The position numbers and the translations under genes are program-made. Under the pieces are notes generated by a model. That model was not told where the DNA came from. It searched no databases and worked only from the letters and a program-made list of their open reading frames with translations. DNA of 64,000 bases from Fennellomyces sp. T-0311 (taxonomy: Eukaryota > Mucoromycota > Mucoromycetes > Mucorales > Lichtheimiaceae): assembly GCA_025266875.1 (NCBI GenBank), contig JALLLT010000005.1:186001-250000 (forward strand), written 5' to 3'. Shown one piece after another: positions 58,590 through 64,000 of the stretch (its first letter is position 1; the number at the start of each line of letters is the position of its first letter).

Positions 58590-60304
58590 TTATTGGAAGA
58601 GCTTCTTTTCAAAACTATGCAATCCATGGACACCGCCCTCCAACTGGGCAGACGCAGTGCGCTTCTCGAAGCGAACCTCGCCGCTATAGACCTTGTTCTT
58701 GAACTCCTCGATGCTGCGGGAGCCAATATCCTGAAGCGAGTGCTGGAGACCGGTGATGAGGTATGGAACGAACTTGCGGACAGAACCCTTATCGACGACG
58801 TTGCCCACGACGCCCTGAGCGACCTTGACGGTGTCGCCCTCCGAGAAGTAACGCTTAGTGGCGGCGTTGCCACCCTTGCCCGACTTGTTGTTCATGGCAT
58901 CGATGGAACCCATACCGCGGTAACGCTTCAAGCGCTGACCCTCATGGTAAAAGTATTCACCGGGGGATTCGGTGGTGCCAGCCAACATACCGCCCATCAT
59001 GACGGCAGAGGCACCCAAAGCGATGGCCTTGACGATGTGACCGACGTTGCCGATACCACCATCCGCAATAGTAGGCACACCAAACTTGCGAGCGAATTCA
59101 GAGACACGGTGGACGGCTGTAGCCTGAGGACGACCGCAAGCCATGACTTCTTGAGTGATGCAGATAGAACCAGAACCCATACCAATGCGGAGACCATCGG
59201 CACCGGCAGCAATGAGGTTGGCGGCTTGTTCACGCGTAACGACGTTGCCAGCAATGACTTCAAGCTTGGGGAAGGTCTGCTTGACCCATTTGATCATTTC
59301 AATCTGGTAGATGGAGTTACCCTGGCTGGAATCCAGAACAACCACGTCCAAACCGGCATCAACAAGCAAAGCCAAACGGTCCTTATCATCGGGGCGGGTA
59401 CCAATGGCAGCACCACACAACAATTGCTTGTTCTCGGCGTTCTTGGAAGCCAAAGGATAATCCTGGTTCTTCAACAAATCGGAACGGGCCAACAGCGAGA
59501 CCAGATGGCCTTGTTCATCGACAATGGGGAGCTTGCCCTTCTTGGAAGTCTTGAGAATTTCGTTGGCCTCGGTCAAGGTGACACCTTTCTTGGCAGTGAC
59601 CAGATCGGTGGTCATGATTTCCTTGAGGAGGGAAGTCTCGTCGTTATGGAACTGGATATCACGGGCAGTGACGATGCCCACCAATTTGGAGTTCAATTGG
59701 CCAGTTTCTATCAAGAAAACGTGTTAATGGTTTCACGACGGGCACACACAGACCACATATCGGGACTATACCTGTAATGGGAATACCGCAGAAACCAGAT
59801 TTTTCCTTGATGGCTTTGACGTCGGCGACGGTGTTTGTGGGGGACAAGACAACGGGATCGACAATGAAGCCGTTCTCAAACTTCTTGACCTTGCGGACCA
59901 TCTCGGCTTGCTCTTCGGCAGAGCAGTTGTGGTGGATGATACCAATACCACCGAGCAACTAAACAAAATAAAGATCACATGCTCGCGTCGGTACATCCAT
60001 GCATTAACATAACAACAAAGACGAAACTTACAGCCATGGAGATAGCCATCTCTGTCTCGGTGACAGTGTCCATGGGCGACGACATGAAAGGAGTGCGAAG
60101 AGTGATCTTCTTGGTGATCTTGGACTCCAGCGACGCGGTATGGGCAGAGAAATCAATGTAACCAGGAAGGATCAAAAAGTCGTTGTACGTCAAGCCGCCG
60201 CTCAATTGTTCATCGAGCAACTCTTCAACGGACAGACCATCACGGCTCTTGTATTGAGTCAAAGCTTCAACAGCTTGGGCAGGATCAAGGTATGTTTGGG
60301 ACAT
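58590..60304 (-). CDS. Inosine-5'-monophosphate dehydrogenase
   Basis: Three exons, 60304-60032, 59958-59772, 59707-58590, give 525 residues, the usual eukaryotic IMPDH length. The N-terminal barrel part has [14 protein letters not shown] and [14 protein letters not shown]; a CBS pair occupies about 115-240 ([29 protein letters not shown]). The catalytic loop [12 protein letters not shown] places the active cysteine at 336, followed by [20 protein letters not shown] and the mobile flap region. Reaction: IMP + NAD+ + H2O to XMP + NADH, the committed step of GTP synthesis, in the cytosol. A TATA box stands about 95 bp upstream. Start at ATG 60304 gives the canonical [15 protein letters not shown] beginning. 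Complete, nothing unusual. Confidence 0.97.
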
Positions 60305-60712
60305 GATATATGGATTTATTGGATGAATGAAGAAAAAAATGTGTTTTGGAAAGAGGGGCTTGTAACCCCCCCTCTTAGCCGAGGAGCAGACCTCACGTTC
60401 TTTTATACGTTTTGCGGGGTTTTTCTTCATGTGACCGGTCCCATGCCGTTAGCCAATTAAAAATTTTTCGCTGGGAGATTCTTGGAAGATCAGCGCGATT
60501 GAAAAAAACTTTTTTTTATCTCAGAATAGCGTGTACTACCGTTACCTAGCCATTGAAAGTAGAGGGTATACGATGTGCCGCAGCAACGCCGACCTTATAT
60601 ATTTACCCCACACGAGGCTCTTTATTCGTTTTATTATGAACACGAGGTTTTCTTTTTATCTTTGCGATAGATGATAAAGTAAATGGCGTTACGAGGGGTA
60701 GGAAAATGGTTT
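60305..60712. other. Intergenic region with IMPDH promoter
   Basis: Holds the IMPDH TATA box and a C/G-run (CCCCCCCTC at 60365-60373) between it and the ATG, plus the eIF2B-alpha 3' end. No gene. Confidence 0.5.
60400..60408 (-). promoter_or_regulatory. TATA box of IMP dehydrogenase gene
   Basis: Reads GTATAAAAG on the minus strand, about 95 bp before the ATG. In yeast the IMPDH gene is guanine-regulated through start-site choice; nothing here proves that for this gene. Confidence 0.55.
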
Positions 60713-62077
60713 TTACAGGTACAGCTTGATAAGCTCATCACTGACTCCGCTTGGAGTAAGCACTCCTAAATCCGTCAGTAACAAGGTAACATATTGTGGC
60801 GGCGTATAATCGACCGAAGGATTGGTTGCTTCCAATGATGCCCCCGAATCCGCGTTGTTGCTAAAGGATTTTCGCCGTGAAGTGAAGCTGACTATTTCAG
60901 GTGTGGCTGAAGGCAAATCGTATTGATTAAGTGGATATACACGCACAAACTTGTAACTGTACGTGATTGATTAGTCATTGATTGATCAGCTTTCTCTGAG
61001 GTCCCTTTTTTTTTACCTTTCGGCTACGGCGTAGACGGGTTTTCCAAGAGCATTTGCCACAAGTGCGATTTGATACGTTCCAATCTAGTGGTGAAATTCG
61101 TTAAAATCAACGAGAAATCACCTTTTTTGTTGTTTGTCGTGTGACGTACCTGATTGATGACACCTCCATTCTCTACGACACCTTCTGCCCCAACGAATAC
61201 CATATCGACCTTGTCTACGATATATCCCACAGCCGAATCCAGAATAGCACGGCAAGGAATGCCAGCTTCCTGCAAAGCCTTGACTGCATTCAAGCTACTT
61301 GTGACAAAAACCGTTATAAACCATCCACCTTTATCCTTTTGTGCCTTTTTGATACGTACCCTTCGCTATTGGGTCGACCTTCGGTAACATAGACCTTGAA
61401 ACGCTTATTCTGCACATTGGCTGCATGATACAACACGCTCATGACGACACGAGAATACGCGTGCACCAAAATCACCGAATTATCCTGCACAAACTCTGCA
61501 CCAATTTCTGCCGCCTTGACACGGGCAGTGGATGCCTTGTCGAGGATCAATGTGGCGCGCGACAACAAATGGCCTTTGAAATCATCGAAGCTCTTGGTGG
61601 AAAGCTTCAAACAACATTGTTAAACTCGTGTAAGACAATGCGTCTTCTATGTATAACGTACTGAAAAATCATGCGCGTTTCTCGTCACGAATCGCATAAA
61701 CAGATCGACACCGGCTAAAGTTGCAATCGTTGCTTTATGCTGTCCACGCGTTGCTCGTTGTATTTGAGAATCGTCTCGGATCGATTGCGCAGCTCGTTCC
61801 AAATTCTCCATGAATTCTGACATTGTTGGTGCTTTATATGTTTTTTTTTCAATTTCGCTCGTGAGTTGCTTTTATCTTTATCGGTTCATTCCTAAAGTAC
61901 CTGCATTGTCGCGTACGAATTCCGTCAATGCTTTGAAAATAGCAACGGGTGTCGATATTTCCTGTGAACAAAGATTAGGCTTATTTTTTCTCGGTTGTAG
62001 GGCTTTCTTACGGGATCCTTCAAGAAGGTCTGGTATTGGGCAATCACACCCGTCTCGCCATTGGTTGTGCCTGCCAT
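60713..62077 (-). CDS. GCN3: Translation initiation factor eIF2B subunit alpha (Gcn3-like)
   Basis: Seven exons: 62077-62012, 61961-61901, 61816-61662, 61604-61360, 61294-61150, 61084-61017, 60956-60713; 327 residues. The N-terminal helical domain (VIAQYQTFLKDPEISTPVAI, ATIATLAGVDLFMRFVTR) is followed by the Rossmann-like domain: VILVHAYSRVVMSVL, KRFKVYVTEGRPNSEG, ILDSAVGYIVDKVDMVFVG, AEGVVENGGVINQIGTY and KFVRVYPLNQYDLP. Role: regulatory subunit of the guanine-exchange factor for eIF2, sensing phosphorylated eIF2 in the integrated stress (general amino-acid) response. The acidic/serine insert SFSNNADSGASLEATN before the C-terminus is unusual but typical of fungal variation. Starting at ATG 62077 rather than the internal ATG 61823 restores the conserved N-terminus. 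Confidence 0.93.
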
Positions 62078-62354
62078 GGAAGTAAACTGGTAGTTGGATT
62101 AGGACAAGAGAGGAAACAATGGGAGGTCATGGTACCAACAAGCAAAAGTGACTCACGAAAAACACGCCCGGAACTAAAATCGGTAGTTCCCGATTTATTT
62201 GGGTGCCAAGAGGCAATCTTGATCCAGTAATGTCATTTTTTAAGCTACCATAGCAACTTGGTGTCCATAGCAACTGTATTTTCCATAGCAGTAACTTGAC
62301 AAAAAGCGCTTTATTCATCTTTTTTTTAGATAAGAACAACGAACGAGGAGTTCA

Positions 62355-63513
62355 TCATTTGGTGGCATAGATAAGTCTGAAACGAGTCGAAACCTTGTGT
62401 GTAGCGGCATCCGCATATGCTTGCTCGACAGTTTTGTCGTATTCCTCGGCCGTTGCATCCGTTAACTCTGTTACCATGACTTTGACAGCGGGTAGAGCCA
62501 ATTTTTGAATGGCCAGGAACATGTCACCAGATTCACCACCCCAAGGACCTTTTACAATCCTGCTTTAGTTTTTCTCGTATCATACCAAAAGAAAAATGAC
62601 ACTTACCGATGGGAACATCATAGTTGACATCCTTGATATTGGTAAATCCTGCCTTTTCAAGAACAGACGATACTTTATCGGCAATGAAAGAATCCAATCC
62701 CCTCGCACTCATTGCTTGTTGAACTTGTAGACAATGCGATATTAGATCTCACTGATTTACCCAAGAGCATTGAAAACTTACTCCATGATCCAATTTTGGC
62801 AAAAGCCGGGCTTGCATTCGTATAATCGTTCACCAATTCCAAAATTTCAATGGCACCTCCGGATTTCAAGACACGTTTCATTTCAGCAACCGAAGAACTG
62901 TATTGATCCACGGACAAACCCATCACCAAGAATCGCTGATACACAAAGTCGAATGAGTCATCGTCAAAGTGGAGTCCTGTGCCCGCGTTCATTTGTTTGA
63001 AACTGACGTTGGCGGGAGCGTTTTGAGAAACAAAAATATCGGCCATGTCAATTCCAACAAATTCAGAATTTGGATACAATGCACCCATATCCTATAACAA
63101 TAACCCATTAGAAAAACCCGTTAGAAAAAATAAAAAGTAATAAAAAAATTATTATCTGTCTGTTACCAATGCCCACCATCCGGGACCGCAGCCAACGTCA
63201 AGACATCGGATTCCTTTTTCCAACTGCTCGTGCATATCGGACTTGTACAATCTACTTGCCCGTTTGAGCCAGACGTTCCAAAATATACAACCACTTGCTT
63301 ACCCTTCCATTAAATTTCTAAGCAACATATTAGTTCCGGATGCATAGAAAGCAAAAGATAAAAAAAAACTCACCTCCAAAGATCATGGTTAAGCTTCAAG
63401 CGCGTCACTTCATCTTGATCACTGGGTAAAATATACGCGACTTTGGCATCGTCCGCAAGACGTCGGCCACCGCTCATTCGGAATGTGGTATTGATAATTT
63501 GAGTTTCTTGCAT
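62355..63513 (-). CDS. SAM-dependent methyltransferase (type 11/25 fold)
   Basis: Six exons: 63513-63374, 63317-63303 (15-bp microexon), 63251-63167, 63091-62782, 62723-62607, 62548-62355; 286 residues. Motif I is CLDVGCGPGWWAL (about 68-80), followed by FVGIDMADIF with the acidic residue that binds the ribose, and LHFDDDSFDFVYQRFLVMGL and MKRVLKSGGAIEILE, the order of class I methyltransferases. The start HDLWRNLMEGLYKSDMHEQL has the shape of a large fungal family related to LaeA/TAM41-like sequences; the substrate is unknown. Without the microexon the N-terminus would lose the linking NLMEG segment. A TATATATAAG box lies about 50 bp upstream. The upstream in-frame extension starts with GTG and is not used. 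Confidence 0.87.
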
Positions 63514-63815
63514 TTCGTCTCGTAAGTTATAGCGCCGTAATTGACATCCGTGTGCTATCTTATATATAGAGAATTTCACTTTCTTTATTTCCTAACATGC
63601 ATGTTCTCTATTGGCTGAAATGGTCAATGGAAACTCTGATCGGAGCCTCCCTAAAGATTTCTCGCATGCAGTTCTTACTATGGTATATCCCCTTTCTGTA
63701 CTTTTGCCATCGTAACTAGAGCCCACACGTATTCAAATATCAGAATCTTTATACACTTACAAAAGTCCAGTGGCACAAATCCTTTTATTTGTTTTCTTTT
63801 GTTGAGCTTCAAAGC
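63514..63815. promoter_or_regulatory. Promoter of the methyltransferase gene
   Basis: On the minus strand TCTATATATAAGA (63558-63570) precedes the ATG by about 50 bp. The rest is the 3' end of the upstream carboxypeptidase gene. Confidence 0.5.
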
Positions 63816-64000
63816 TTATTGCTCGTTCGCATAAACAGGTGGAAGAGAATTGAGTGAAGCACCAGTAATCCAAGCATGAAACATTGCTAATGATGGGAGC
63901 GGTTGGTAGTATGGGACCTTTGCATTAAAAAAATGAGTACTTTTGCCCAAATATGTGATGAAACGATATACTCACCACATGACCTGCATCATATATGCGG
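63816..64000 (-). CDS. Serine carboxypeptidase (S10 family), C-terminal end (partial)
   Basis: Two exons are visible, 64000-63976 and 63917-63816, with a 58-bp intron. They read RIYDAGHVVPYYQPLPSLAMFHAWITG and end at TAA 63816. GH-x-VPY-x-QP contains the catalytic histidine and the C-terminal signature of S10 carboxypeptidases (carboxypeptidase Y/Kex1 type), vacuolar or secreted exopeptidases. The remainder lies beyond the window, so class, signal peptide and membrane anchor cannot be judged. Confidence 0.82.

Noticed and set aside
58563..59777. 404-codon plus-strand frame opposite IMP dehydrogenase
   Set aside because: Antisense shadow of a strongly conserved gene.

Overview
The window is nuclear DNA of a filamentous fungus, most likely an early-diverging Mucoromycota (Mucorales-type). 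The reasons are intron-rich genes with short introns (about 40-80 bp, GT-AG, one GC-AG), the fungal repertoire (chitin synthase with a DEK_C tail, Cms1, Ubp2-type protease, a PXB/PX protein, Ecl1-type zinc proteins), a class C GPCR of a kind Dikarya mostly lack, and repeats resembling Mucoromycota-expanded families. The genus cannot be fixed by eye.

Layout. 1-4.1 kb: 3' end of a chitin synthase and a complete 9-exon HELLS/Lsh/IRC5-type SNF2 remodeller. 4.1-9.2 kb: gene-poor, with a 12-bp minisatellite. 9.2-10.9 kb: an intronless HET-domain gene. 12.3-13.2 kb: an orphan gene. 13.2-35.5 kb: a repeat island. It holds a Tc1/mariner element with exact TIRs, TA duplication, one nonsense codon and a nested LTR-like insertion; a CpG-poor, decayed copy of a gene whose better preserved relative lies inverted at 31-32 kb; two small inverted-repeat elements; and a large block (about 21-29.5 kb) built around an apparently intact 12-exon KDZ-superfamily transposase with a 72-residue polyglutamine tract. 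The transposase is flanked by two accessory genes (one HMG-like, one AT-hook-bearing) and bracketed by a 315-bp inverted repeat that is identical by eye.

35.5-51.8 kb, mostly plus strand: a TPR/F-box/LRR protein, a small disordered protein, CMS1 (minus strand), an RBBP4/MSI1-type WD40 histone chaperone, two tandem Ecl1-like zinc proteins with identical exon lengths, a class C (GABA-B-like) receptor of 11 exons and a small basic protein. 52-64 kb: six tandem minus-strand genes (PXB-PX-DUF3818 protein, UBP2, IMP dehydrogenase, eIF2B-alpha, a SAM methyltransferase and the end of a serine carboxypeptidase) with short intergenic gaps.

The housekeeping genes show no operon logic. The thematic link is chromatin and transposons: a HELLS-type remodeller and an RBBP4-type chaperone sit in the same window as an intact KDZ element and a methylation-like decay pattern. 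This is an inference from co-occurrence only. Exon boundaries were worked out by hand from splice sites and reading frame; no homology search was run.
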